Shown here piece by piece: positions 13,138 through 21,475 of a DNA stretch of 35,587 nt. The position numbers and the translations under genes are program-made. Below the pieces are notes generated by a model. The model did not search any database, was not told the origin of the DNA, and saw only the letters and a program-made list of their open reading frames with translations. The number at the start of each line of letters is the position of its first letter. The first letter of the stretch is position 1. The stretch comes from Clostridia bacterium (lineage in GTDB: Bacteria > Bacillota_A > Clostridia > Christensenellales > Aristaeellaceae). The stretch spans positions 1 to 35,587 of the forward strand of contig JAFQOY010000136.1 in the NCBI GenBank assembly GCA_017412025.1, written 5' to 3'.

Positions 13138-13412
13138 TTATGTTCTTGCAGAATCCTAATGCGAAACGGCAAATACACCCAGGAATATGCAGTATTCTGG
13201 CGTTGCTCTGTCACCGATCCCGGCGGCATCGAAAATCAGCAAAATTCCATAATCAGAAAATGCACCCACTTTCTTCGATGGGTGCATAACAAAACGATTG
13301 CTCGGCTTTCGTTTTGATAATAGGCTTTTCGTTTTGTCGATAGCCCTTTCGTTTTATTTTGGGTGCAAAACATATGTATTCATAGGAAATACCACGAAAT
13401 CATACGTAAACG
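13138..13412. other. Intergenic region before the restriction island
   Basis: No gene is seen. The region contains TGCACCCA (13261) and TGGGTGCA (ending 13286) as inverted arms, three 20-bp tandem units at 13301-13360, and A/T-rich DNA leading into the promoter at 13413. Base composition shifts here from GC-rich to AT-rich, consistent with the left edge of an acquired island. Confidence 0.5.
13301..13360 (+). repeat. Three 20-bp tandem units carrying TTCGTTTT
   Basis: TTCGTTTT recurs at 13308, 13328 and 13348 with exact 20-base spacing, each unit also sharing flanking GC(T/C)TT and ATA bases. An inverted AAAACGA lies just upstream (about 13292). Two-turn spacing would place bound proteins on one helix face. 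They lie about 60 bases before the island promoter, so they may be regulator sites. Confidence 0.55.
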
Positions 13413-13441
13413 TTGATAAAACAGGTTTTTTATGGTATAGT
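13413..13441 (+). promoter_or_regulatory. Promoter of the HTH-methyltransferase operon
   Basis: TTGATA (13413-13418), 17-base spacer and TATAGT (13436-13441) precede the HTH gene by about 45 bases. Confidence 0.7.
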
Positions 13442-13486
13442 TATTAGCAAACCATTTCAACGGTACTTACAGGGAGGAGCGACACA

Positions 13487-13678
13487 ATGATCGATAATGT
13501 CAACGAGAGTTGGGTTGGCATCAATGAGGCTGCTGCTCATTTAGGGGTTGCAAAAGACACAATAAGGAACTGGATAAAGAGAACAGATATCCCAGCTCAT
13601 AAAATAGGCAAACTTTGGAAGTTCAAATTATCTGAGCTTGACGAGTGGGTAAAGAGCGGAAAAAGCGCTATAGACTAA
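13487..13678 (+). CDS. HTH_17 (excisionase-family) protein of the R-M island
   Basis: The product is 63 residues with the MerR-like winged HTH: WVGINEAAAHLGVAKDTIRNWIKRTDIPAHKIGKLWKFKLSELDEWVKSG. This subfamily is common directly upstream of DNA methyltransferase genes, where it probably controls expression; it is not necessarily an excisionase. GGGAGGAGCG precedes the ATG, and the methyltransferase starts 24 bases after its stop, so they form an operon. Confidence 0.75.
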   Translation: MIDNVNESWVGINEAAAHLGVAKDTIRNWIKRTDIPAHKIGKLWKFKLSELDEWVKSGKSAID

Positions 13679-13702
13679 GCGCCTACCAAGGAGGGAAAAA
13701 GT

Positions 13703-16525
13703 ATGAAAAAGACCCCGAAGGAGCTTAGTAGCGAATACTATCAGTTTGTAAATAGTTTTACACAGACATCTTTCGAAGATGAAAAAATGCTTGGCAAGTT
13801 CTATACTGATCACGATATTGCCGAAAGCATGATTCACATCATCCGCGATATATATAAGCCAGATCGGTTCGGCTCTGAACTAAGAATAATCGACCCTTTT
13901 TGTGGCGATGGACGTCTGATTCTTAAACTGATTGCAACGATGACAGAGAACTGTATGATTGAAAATCTTTCAGTGTTTGTTTCTCTGTGGGATATTGATG
14001 CTAGTGCAGTCGAAAAGGCCAAGGGCTCGCTTAACGAGTTTTGTAAGGAAAACAATATTGCATGCACTTTGGATGCCAGAGTCGCAGATGCTTTTGTAGA
14101 ATATCAGGGAGTTCGTGGGAAGTACGACATCTGTATCACCAATCCTCCTTGGAGCTTATTAAAGCCGCAAAAGCTGTTCAGTAAGAATAATGGTGATGAT
14201 GCTCTCGCCGGTTATCGTATGGCAATTGAAAGCTATGATTCTTTCATGAAAGAAGAATTTTCAATATCTCAGCCTTCAAAAAAATTCGGCAAATGGGGCA
14301 CAAATCTTGCACGATGTGGAACTGAGGTTGCACTTCGCTTGATAAAGTGCGATGGAATATGTGGCATTGTATCACCTGCTTCTCTTCTTAACGATCAGGT
14401 TTCCGAGAAACTTCGTGTATGGATATTTGAAAACTTCAAAGTAATTAATGTGTCATATTACCCCGCGGAGCTGAAGTTGTTCGGTATTGCCGACATTTCA
14501 AGCATTACAATGGTTGTTAAGGGCGGGGAAACTGATCAAAACATCGATGTAAGAATCTATGACAGCAAAACTTCATATAAGCAAAAAAAGATCGAAAAGG
14601 CTGTGTTCGAATATATCCGCCGCAACGGCTATTGCATCCCGTTAAGGACCGGAATTGAGTCAATCCCAATAGTAATGTATCTCGAACAGCTTCCATCGAT
14701 GCTGGATTATTGTGCTGAATGTGGTTTGAGTTTCACTAGGGAACTTGATGAAACGCGGTTTCAAGAAAAGCTCACAGACAACGGACGGATAGAGTTTGCA
14801 AAAGGATACATGGTTGATAGATACTCTTTCTATGGAGATGGTTTATTCATAAATGAGGAGATCGTGTCTCCGCCAGCCAGTGCATTTTGCCACAAACTTG
14901 TCTGGAGGGACGTGTCTCGAGATTCGCAGCTTAGGCGCATTAAAGCTACCCTTCTGCCCCCAGGGTTTATTTGTGGAAACTCTCTTGGTGTGATATTCTG
15001 TCAAGAAGAAAACCTTGCTAGGATGAAAATGCTTCTCGTGATAATGAACTCCTTGATATTTGAATACCAGGCTAGAAGCATGCTTGTTTCAAACCATGTT
15101 GCTGCCGGGATAGTTAAACAAATTCATGTTCCTATACCTGACGTGGATGCAAAAGTAATCGACATGGTTGATCGGCAAATAAAAGGCGAAAACTTGGAAT
15201 TGTCATTAGAGCTTATTGCCGCGAAACTTTATGGCATCGCACCAAGCGATTATCAGGCAATCGTCGAATCATTCACTCTGAATCAGGAAGAACGAGATTA
15301 TTTAATTCAAACCTACAAAGAGGAAGCAAACCAGAATGGAGAACACAATAACATGATTTTTAACCACTACGCCTCAACGCTGAGCGACTTGGATATGCAA
15401 GTTATCCGTTGTGTACCTCCTGGAGGAAACTGGAAAGATATCCCCGAGAGTGTGCCTTCCCAGCGGTTGGCGCAAATACGTGAGAGCTATAAAGCAGGAA
15501 AAGGCAGTCGATCAACTTATTACGGTCGACTCCGTCCGGAAATGCCGGCCTACACAATTAACACATATTTCAATCGTCCTGGAAACGGATGCAATATGCA
15601 TTACGATCAGGATAGAACCATGTCTCAAAGAGAAGCCGCACGTTTTCAGAGTTTCCCTGATTCCTTTGAATTTCTTGGCTCAATTGGGGCAATTAACAAT
15701 CAAATTGGCAATGCGGTACCTCCTCTGCTTGCCTACCAAATTGCCAAGAGTATCCCATTTAAGGGGCAATTTGTTGATTTGTTTTGCGGTGCAGGCGGAC
15801 TAGCGCTTGGTTTTATTTGGGCGGGGTGGACTCCCATAATCGGCAACGATATTGATCGATACGCCATAGAGACACATAAGAGAAATATTGGCGGAGAAGC
15901 AGTCGTTGGAGATATCAATGACGAGGAGATACATAGCACAATTGTGTCGAAGGCGCTAGAAGCAAAGACGGCTCATCCTGAATTACCCCTTTTCGTTCTT
16001 GGCGGACCACCTTGTCAAGGTTTTTCAACCGCAAACACACGTAGAGGCGCCGAGGATATGCGAAACTGGTTGTTTAAGTCTTACGCAAGCATTGTGAAAG
16101 CAATAAATCCTGACGGTTTTGTATTTGAAAACGTCAGAGGCATTTTGAACCTTGATAAAGGGCAGTTCTTCGAAATGATTAAAGCCGAGTTGCTGGAGAG
16201 TGTAGACTCCATAAAGGTAAATCAGGTCAATGCGGCGAATTTTGGTGTCCCTCAGCGCAGAGAAAGGGTAATCATCGTTGGCGGTTCGAAAGAGCTTACA
16301 GGTAAATTTTGCATGAATGAGATATCTTGCGTTCCCAAGAATGGCCAAATATTTATGCTACCCCCAGTAATTGGCGCGGAAGATGCAATTGGTGATTTGC
16401 CTCAGCTTCAGCCCGGTGAAGATGGAAGCTCATACAGTTACCGTTTTCCTTCTTCCAATATGTATCAAAAACTCATGCGCGGTGAGGTTCATCCTGAAGA
16501 ATATCTTCGCAGCTACTCAGTATAA
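13703..16525 (+). CDS. Fused m6A and circularly permuted m5C DNA methyltransferase (type IIS)
   Basis: The product is 940 residues. N-terminal adenine methyltransferase: motif I DPFCGDG (64-70) and catalytic NPPW (147-150), followed by a target-recognition region. C-terminal cytosine-C5 methyltransferase: blocks IX-X come first (SQREAARFQSFPDSF, about 641-655, and QIGNAVPP, 667-674). Then come motif I DLFCGAGG (692-699), catalytic GGPPCQGFS with C771, ENVR (809-812) and VPQRRERV (849-856). The m5C part is therefore circularly permuted. All catalytic motifs are present. In the known Alw26I/Eco31I/Esp3I systems one strand is methylated at A and the other at C of an asymmetric site, which fits this fusion. 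AAGGAGGG precedes the ATG. Confidence 0.9.
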   Translation: MKKTPKELSSEYYQFVNSFTQTSFEDEKMLGKFYTDHDIAESMIHIIRDIYKPDRFGSELRIIDPFCGDGRLILKLIATMTENCMIENLSVFVSLWDIDASAVEKAKGSLNEFCKENNIACTLDARVADAFVEYQGVRGKYDICITNPPWSLLKPQKLFSKNNGDDALAGYRMAIESYDSFMKEEFSISQPSKKFGKWGTNLARCGTEVALRLIKCDGICGIVSPASLLNDQVSEKLRVWIFENFKVINVSYYPAELKLFGIADISSITMVVKGGETDQNIDVRIYDSKTSYKQKKIEKAVFEYIRRNGYCIPLRTGIESIPIVMYLEQLPSMLDYCAECGLSFTRELDETRFQEKLTDNGRIEFAKGYMVDRYSFYGDGLFINEEIVSPPASAFCHKLVWRDVSRDSQLRRIKATLLPPGFICGNSLGVIFCQEENLARMKMLLVIMNSLIFEYQARSMLVSNHVAAGIVKQIHVPIPDVDAKVIDMVDRQIKGENLELSLELIAAKLYGIAPSDYQAIVESFTLNQEERDYLIQTYKEEANQNGEHNNMIFNHYASTLSDLDMQVIRCVPPGGNWKDIPESVPSQRLAQIRESYKAGKGSRSTYYGRLRPEMPAYTINTYFNRPGNGCNMHYDQDRTMSQREAARFQSFPDSFEFLGSIGAINNQIGNAVPPLLAYQIAKSIPFKGQFVDLFCGAGGLALGFIWAGWTPIIGNDIDRYAIETHKRNIGGEAVVGDINDEEIHSTIVSKALEAKTAHPELPLFVLGGPPCQGFSTANTRRGAEDMRNWLFKSYASIVKAINPDGFVFENVRGILNLDKGQFFEMIKAELLESVDSIKVNQVNAANFGVPQRRERVIIVGGSKELTGKFCMNEISCVPKNGQIFMLPPVIGAEDAIGDLPQLQPGEDGSSYSYRFPSSNMYQKLMRGEVHPEEYLRSYSV

Positions 16526-16530
16526 GAAAA

Positions 16531-16562
16531 CGACCACCTGCCACATTTGTGGTGGGTGGTCG
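16531..16562. terminator. Bidirectional hairpin between convergent genes
   Basis: CGACCACC (16531-16538) pairs with GGTGGTCG (16555-16562), with an inner CCAC-ATTT-GTGG stem. It fills the 42-base gap between the methyltransferase and endonuclease stops. Confidence 0.65.
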
Positions 16563-16567
16563 CTACC

Positions 16568-18223
16568 TTATTCCGCGGCAATTTCCCTAGAATATCTGGG
16601 ATCATCCCAGTTGGATGCAAGCTCGGTAGCCACAAGTTCCATGATGTCAATAAGGATTCTTCTCACTTCTGTATATTCTGGTGTCTGTTTTACTGCATGG
16701 TAGTCAACAGATGCAATGAACTGTTTAATACCAGCATCTGAACCATCCTCAGAGAGAGCTGCGTAAAGAACTCGGTTGCTTTCTTTCAAAGGTTCAGCAA
16801 CTCTCGACAGCAATGAAAAGGCACTCGATTTCATATCAAGTATTTTTGCGTTCGAGTACATATAACCGTTCCGGTTGCCTTTTTTTGCATATTCTGCGAG
16901 AGAGGAGAAAGCCACCCGTATCTTCCGAGTCTTTTGAATACTGACATAACGGAGAGTGCTTGCGCGCCGAGAGAACTGTACTGTTACAATCTGATTGTGA
17001 ATTGTCGTTGAGTCCGGTATTATCTCATAATCATAGTCTGCGTATTCCAAATGAAGCAACGTGAGAAGAAACAAAAACTCTTTTTTGTCGATAAAATCTG
17101 ACAGCAACATCATGGCTATATTCCGATTGTCTCTCATCACTCTGCTGAGCCTTAAAGCCGATTCCTTATCAGAAACTCTCCACTTGCATTTTTGCCAAAT
17201 AGGATTTGCATACCATGTTGCGACAGACTCTCCATTTTTCTCAACCTCGACTAAATGAAGCACGTCTGAATAATACATACGATTGTTTTTAGCGCTGTTA
17301 CAAGGTTTGCACAAGAACTGGAATTCCGGGCGATGGCAAAAGCCGAGAGAAATTGGTCCTATATGATCCGCGCTGCAAGGGCGAGGGTGGTATCCGCCAT
17401 TGCCTTCATTGGCACATCGTTCCTGCTTCATATCTGGGTTAGAACTGATAAACCCCATCAGCTTATTTGCTGTGATCCAGTTTCCATCACTCCAATTTTC
17501 AAATGCACGGCGATCGGTTGAATACGAAGCAAGGTTTTCTTTTGAACGTCCCTTGTCGGCTGAAGACCGGCAACACCGATTAAACGTGTGAAATCCGTCC
17601 AGTCTGTCAGGTGCATTTGACATTGTACCAGGTCCAAGCATACTCGGTTCAGTTGGAATGTAATCATTCTCTATCCAAGCCGTCCATGCTGCGAGGTCAT
17701 TCGGAAGATCGGGAAAACTCTTCACTCGTGTACACTTGAGCAGCCCCGGCAATGCCATATAAGCATTTTCACCGTAGGTATCAACAAAAGCTGTGATGAA
17801 ATCAAGAATATGGGTAACTTCATCCATTTCGATCAAATTGCTATAAAAAGGTAATTTTTCTACTCTTTTTATGAAATTGGATGAAAGATAGCAGTAACGA
17901 ATATCCATAACACGCCCGCAAACCTTGCAAGGATGCTGCTTTGTTGGGTGAATCTTTTTTGCGACTTTGCTAATCCATTTATCTTCGTCTGTACTTACAC
18001 CAATCTCTGCAGCTTTTTCAGCCCACCAATGATATCTCTTGTCATGGGAAAACTGAAAAGCGCCTGCCCCTCTATTGGAAGGAGCCTCCCATTGAATCGT
18101 GCCGTCATCGTGTCTCAAGTCAGGCATGCCGGCATACGCAGGATGATTAACGATTTCTTCTTCATACTGAAGAAAAGCTTCGTTAGCTTCTAAGTTTGCT
18201 CTTTTTCGTACCTTTGCTGCCAT
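16568..18223 (-). CDS. Type IIS restriction endonuclease, Alw26I/Eco31I/Esp3I family (HNH)
   Basis: The product is 551 residues, close to the roughly 560 of Eco31I. An N-terminal zinc knuckle is CKVC (99-102). The HNH-type site is SADHIGPISLGF with D286 and H287, then CKPCNSAKNN with C305, C308, N309. The D-to-N spacing of 23 equals that between the reported Eco31I catalytic residues D311 and N334. C270 and C283 may complete the zinc site. Family members cut outside sites containing GTCTC; specificity here is not readable from sequence. ATG at 18223 follows AAAGGAGC. It converges on the methyltransferase gene. Confidence 0.85.
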   Translation of the reverse strand: MAAKVRKRANLEANEAFLQYEEEIVNHPAYAGMPDLRHDDGTIQWEAPSNRGAGAFQFSHDKRYHWWAEKAAEIGVSTDEDKWISKVAKKIHPTKQHPCKVCGRVMDIRYCYLSSNFIKRVEKLPFYSNLIEMDEVTHILDFITAFVDTYGENAYMALPGLLKCTRVKSFPDLPNDLAAWTAWIENDYIPTEPSMLGPGTMSNAPDRLDGFHTFNRCCRSSADKGRSKENLASYSTDRRAFENWSDGNWITANKLMGFISSNPDMKQERCANEGNGGYHPRPCSADHIGPISLGFCHRPEFQFLCKPCNSAKNNRMYYSDVLHLVEVEKNGESVATWYANPIWQKCKWRVSDKESALRLSRVMRDNRNIAMMLLSDFIDKKEFLFLLTLLHLEYADYDYEIIPDSTTIHNQIVTVQFSRRASTLRYVSIQKTRKIRVAFSSLAEYAKKGNRNGYMYSNAKILDMKSSAFSLLSRVAEPLKESNRVLYAALSEDGSDAGIKQFIASVDYHAVKQTPEYTEVRRILIDIMELVATELASNWDDPRYSREIAAE

Positions 18224-18288
18224 CAACGATGCTCCTTTCTATGTAAAAAGGTGAAATACACATTTTACTGGTCTGAAGGCTGGTGCCT

Positions 18289-18300
18289 GGTATAAATACC
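18289..18300. promoter_or_regulatory. Possible control site before the endonuclease gene
   Basis: GGTAT-AA-ATACC is a short perfect inverted repeat located between the controller gene and the endonuclease gene. Small Xre-type C proteins of R-M systems bind such sites, so it could time endonuclease expression. Evidence is position and symmetry only. Confidence 0.4.
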
Positions 18301-18321
18301 TCGATACAAAGGAACCCACTC

Positions 18322-18525
18322 TTATTCATTCACAAGTTCCATAATCTCAGTAATGTCACATTCTAAAGATTCACAGATCTTGACCAGTGTGTCTGTTGTA
18401 ATATTCTCGCCCTTGCCCAACTTGGCAATGGATGCTGTACTAATACCTGTCATGCGGCGGAGATCCTGTTTATTCAGACCACGATCAATAAGTAGATGCC
18501 ATAATTTTTTATAACTGATTTTCAA
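18322..18525 (-). CDS. Xre-type HTH controller (C-protein-like)
   Basis: The product is 67 residues, a single Xre HTH: LIDRGLNKQDLRRMTGISTASIAKLGKGENITTDTLVKICESLECDITEIMEL. Size and position, immediately before the endonuclease on the same strand, match controller proteins that delay restriction after the system enters a new host. Start is TTG at 18525 with GGAGGG six bases upstream. An extended -10 (TGATATAAT) lies about 60 bases upstream on the minus strand. Confidence 0.7.
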   Translation of the reverse strand: MKISYKKLWHLLIDRGLNKQDLRRMTGISTASIAKLGKGENITTDTLVKICESLECDITEIMELVNE

Positions 18526-18649
18526 TGGTTCCCTCCGGTAGCTTATTCCTCATCATAAACATCATATGGCTTCATTATATCAGACCAAGTTCTTATTCTC
18601 GCTATCTTTTCGTTCTTTGTGGTGCACTTCTGTGTCTGTGCATGAAGTT

Positions 18650-19054
18650 TTATTCTTCATCCTCCGGCAACCAGCCGTCCTCCGGCCTGTGCTGGGGCAT
18701 GGACAAAAACCATCTGACTCCGAACCGGTCCGTGACGATCGCCGCACAGGAGCTCCACGGCAGCGCGCCGATTTCAAGATTCACCCTGCCTCCGTCCGCC
18801 AGAAGGGCAAACGCCTGCTTCAGTTTATCTCGGTCATCAAAATCAACGCCCAGCTCGACAGGATGCCTGCCTGCATAGGTATCCTCTTTGGCTTCCACAA
18901 CGGAGCAGAACGGTTTTCCGCTTCTGGTCAGCTCCGAATGGAAATACGTCCCGTCCCTGTTCAGCACGTGATACCCCAGTTCCAGATCAAACGCCGCCCG
19001 ATACAGTTCAACGGCCGCCGGACTGTTTTTTACATAAATTCCAACGCCGATCAT
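18650..19054 (-). CDS. VOC-fold (glyoxalase/PhnB-like) protein
   Basis: The product is about 134 residues with the beta-alpha-beta-beta-beta repeats of the vicinal oxygen chelate fold: IGVGIYVKNSPAAVELYRAAFDLELGYHVL, then the FCSVVEAKED segment, ELGVDFDD, and DRFGVRWFLSMPQ. The DxFG-xx-W end is typical of PhnB-like members. Substrate is unknown. The second ATG of MGM (19054) fits best after GAGAGGAAG; 19060 and 19099 are alternative starts. It is the first GC-rich core gene right of the R-M island. Confidence 0.75.
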   Translation of the reverse strand: MIGVGIYVKNSPAAVELYRAAFDLELGYHVLNRDGTYFHSELTRSGKPFCSVVEAKEDTYAGRHPVELGVDFDDRDKLKQAFALLADGGRVNLEIGALPWSSCAAIVTDRFGVRWFLSMPQHRPEDGWLPEDEE

Positions 19055-19164
19055 GCCCATCTTCCTCTCTTCCTGATATTCTGTCACAGTGGCTTTCATA
19101 AAGAAAGCGCCTGCGGAATCATGCGGATATGCGGCGGGAACCGTTCCTTTGTCCCTCTTCAGTC

Positions 19165-19189
19165 AAAAAAACAGACCCGTCAAGGATCT
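19165..19189 (-). terminator. Terminator after the small conserved gene
   Basis: On the minus strand AGATCC, loop TTGAC, GGGTCT and then GTTTTTTT form a short stem with a T-run, 20 bases after the stop at 19210. Confidence 0.6.
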
Positions 19190-19209
19190 GCTTTGATTCC
19201 GTTTCCTTA

Positions 19210-19635
19210 TCACGTCAGCCTCTGCTGCTCGATCAGCTGATTGAGGATATCCTCCACCAGCTCAATCGCCCGGCCGACTTCCTTCTTCAGCTTTGAAATC
19301 CTGTGCTGAACGAGAAAATCCGCCGCCATACCGTCAAAGAAGAAGTCTGCAAACGTCAGGAACTCGCCGACCTCAAGGTTCAGCGCGCCGGAAAGCTGCA
19401 CGTCCTTGAGTTCGCGCTCAAAGATGCGCAGATCGCCGCGCACCTGATCAATCCAGCCCACCGCAGATTCCATCTTGCTGTGCTTGATCATGTCAAATAC
19501 GAAACCGCCGCCAAAGAGATCCGCAAGCCCCCAGCGCCCGGCGCTTCTGAGCTTCTTCTCCGCCTCGCGCAGTCCCTCAAGCGCCCGGTTTCCCGCGTCG
19601 ATGGCTTCTGCAATTTCCATTCGTCTGCGATCCAT
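19210..19635 (-). CDS. Conserved helical protein, unknown
   Basis: The product is about 141 residues, mostly helical. It starts MDRRRMEIAEAIDAGNRALE, has a Gly-rich turn (GLADLFGGGFVFDMIKHSKM) and ends with a long amphipathic helix (RISKLKKEVGRAIELVEDIL). No family was recognised with certainty. The ATG at 19635 follows GGAGG; 19647 is an alternative start. It lies 71 bases after parB on the same strand and could be part of that operon. Confidence 0.65.
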   Translation of the reverse strand: MDRRRMEIAEAIDAGNRALEGLREAEKKLRSAGRWGLADLFGGGFVFDMIKHSKMESAVGWIDQVRGDLRIFERELKDVQLSGALNLEVGEFLTFADFFFDGMAADFLVQHRISKLKKEVGRAIELVEDILNQLIEQQRLT

Positions 19636-19706
19636 CATATCCTCCATCTTCTGCTCAGCCGCAAAGACAGCATTCTTCCTCTTACCCGGAAATCGTTATC
19701 CGCGCC

Positions 19707-20591
19707 TCATTCCCCGATCATATCCCACAGCCGCTGAAGCTCTTCCTGGCTGCCATACTCAAGGACGATTCTGCCCTTCTGCTCCGTGCCCTGCATGGAA
19801 ACCTTCAGCCCCGTCGCGCTGCGCAGGCGCTCGCGCAGCTCCTCGTATTCCACGGGCAGCGCGGCGGGCTTCGCCTTTTCCTTCTTTTCGGGCGTCTTCT
19901 TCGCCGCCTCCTCCAGCTGGCGCACGGACCAGCCCTGCGCCACAGCCTTCTTGAACAGTTCCGCCTGCAGCGCGCGGTCGGCAACGCCGGCCAGCACGCG
20001 CGCATGGCCTGCGGAGATCGTGCCGTCGATCACCGCCGCCTGCATGCCCTTGGGCAAATTGAGCAGGCGCAGCAGATTCGCCACGGCGCTGCGGCTGCGG
20101 CCCAGCCGCTCGGCCACGGCCTCCTGCGTCAGCGCGCATTCGTTCATCAGCAGATAGATGCCCTGCGCCTCTTCAATCGCGTTGAGATCCTCGCGCTGGA
20201 TGTTTTCAATCAGCGCAGCCTCCTGACGCCTGACGTCGTCCCATTCGCGCACAATCGCCGGAATGGTCTCAAGTCCCGCCATGCGCGCCGCGCGCCAGCG
20301 CCTTTCGCCGGCGATGATCGTATAGCGCTTTCCGTCCCTGGCAAGCAGGATCGGCGTGAGCACGCCGCTGTGGCGGATGGAATCCGCCAGCTGAGAGAGC
20401 GCCTCCTCGTCAAACTTCTTGCGCGGCTGTTCGCGGTTGGGATCGATATCGCCCAGCTTCATTTCCAGCACCGCATCGCCCGGAATAACCGCGTCCGCGC
20501 GGTGCTCCGCCGCCTCGACGGACTGCACAACCTCGTCAACGTCCGGCAGAATCGCGCTCAGGCCTCTGCCCAGTCCCATTTTCTTCGCCAT
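19707..20591 (-). CDS. parB: Chromosome partitioning protein ParB
   Basis: The product is 294 residues. The N-terminus MAKKMGLGRGLSAIL is the canonical ParB opening (ParA-interacting). The CTPase/clamp region has the conserved ILLARDGKRYTIIAGERRWRAA motif. An HTH follows (LTQEAVAERLGRSRSAVANLLRLLNL), then a linker rich in Lys/Glu and a C-terminal dimerisation segment. ParB loads at parS sites and works with ParA in segregation. ATG at 20591 follows GGGAGAGA. No parS-like palindrome was noticed in the window. Confidence 0.95.
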   Translation of the reverse strand: MAKKMGLGRGLSAILPDVDEVVQSVEAAEHRADAVIPGDAVLEMKLGDIDPNREQPRKKFDEEALSQLADSIRHSGVLTPILLARDGKRYTIIAGERRWRAARMAGLETIPAIVREWDDVRRQEAALIENIQREDLNAIEEAQGIYLLMNECALTQEAVAERLGRSRSAVANLLRLLNLPKGMQAAVIDGTISAGHARVLAGVADRALQAELFKKAVAQGWSVRQLEEAAKKTPEKKEKAKPAALPVEYEELRERLRSATGLKVSMQGTEQKGRIVLEYGSQEELQRLWDMIGE

Positions 20592-20657
20592 GATTCTCTC
20601 CCTCAATTCATGCCGCCCGTCCGGAGCCGCTTTTTACGCGCCGGAGACCTGCGCGCG

Positions 20658-21413
20658 TTATCTCGACAGGAATTCCTTCGCCAGCGCCTGATAGCTCTGC
20701 GCGCCCAGCGAGCGCGGATCATACAGATGAATCGGCAGCCCGTGGCTGGGCGCCTCGCCCAGGCGCACGTTGCGCGGCACGACGGTGTTGTACACCTTGC
20801 CCCTGAATACCTTGCGCACCTCCTGCGCGACCTGCAGGCCCAGGTTTGTCCTCGCGTCGAGCATCGTGAGCACCACGCCCTCGATCGAAAGCTTCCGGTT
20901 GATCTTCTGCACCTTCTGAATCGTGCCCATCAGCGCGCTGACGCCCTCCAGGGCATAGTATTCACACTGGATCGGAATCAGCACGCCGTCCGCTGCGCAC
21001 AGCGCATTGAGCGTGATCAGCCCCAGCGACGGCGGACAGTCGATAAAGATGTAGTCAAACTTCTCTCTGGCCTCTTTGAGCGCCTGCGCAAGCACATGCT
21101 CGCGCGCGTCCATACCCGCCAGCTCAATCTCCGCGCCGGCCAGGCGGATATCCGCCGGGAGCACAAAGAGCGTATCCACCTGCGTTTTCGCCAGCGCATT
21201 TTCAAGCGTCACGCTGCCGGCCATGACCTCGTAGACCGTCGGGGTCTTGTCCTTTACGCGCACGCCCAGTCCGCTTGACGTATTGCCCTGCGGGTCTGCG
21301 TCCACGACCAGCACGCGGCGGCCCTCCGCCGCCACGCAGGCGGCGAGATTGACGCTCGTGGTCGTCTTGCCCACGCCGCCCTTCTGATTGGTGATTGCGA
21401 TGATTTTACCCAT
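20658..21413 (-). CDS. parA: Chromosome partitioning ATPase ParA (Soj)
   Basis: The product is 251 residues, the usual length for Soj/ParA. Deviant Walker A is KGGVGKTT (11-18), followed by VLVVDADPQGNTSSGLG and the DCPPSLG switch. The C-terminal RNVRLGEAPSHGLPIHLYD block is diagnostic. It is an ATP-dependent nucleoid-bound partner of ParB, whose gene follows 66 bases downstream. The preceding unknown gene is on the same strand and probably cotranscribed. Confidence 0.95.
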   Translation of the reverse strand: MGKIIAITNQKGGVGKTTTSVNLAACVAAEGRRVLVVDADPQGNTSSGLGVRVKDKTPTVYEVMAGSVTLENALAKTQVDTLFVLPADIRLAGAEIELAGMDAREHVLAQALKEAREKFDYIFIDCPPSLGLITLNALCAADGVLIPIQCEYYALEGVSALMGTIQKVQKINRKLSIEGVVLTMLDARTNLGLQVAQEVRKVFRGKVYNTVVPRNVRLGEAPSHGLPIHLYDPRSLGAQSYQALAKEFLSR

Positions 21414-21475
21414 GATATCTCAAATTCCTCTGATGATCTGTCTGAAATACTGGCGGCCTGCGGCCGCCTGCCCCG

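Noticed and set aside
20004..21278. Long plus-strand open frame (about 424 codons) opposite parB and parA
   Set aside because: It is the antisense shadow of two well-recognised genes in GC-rich DNA; the protein has no domain and His/Arg-rich composition typical of shadows.
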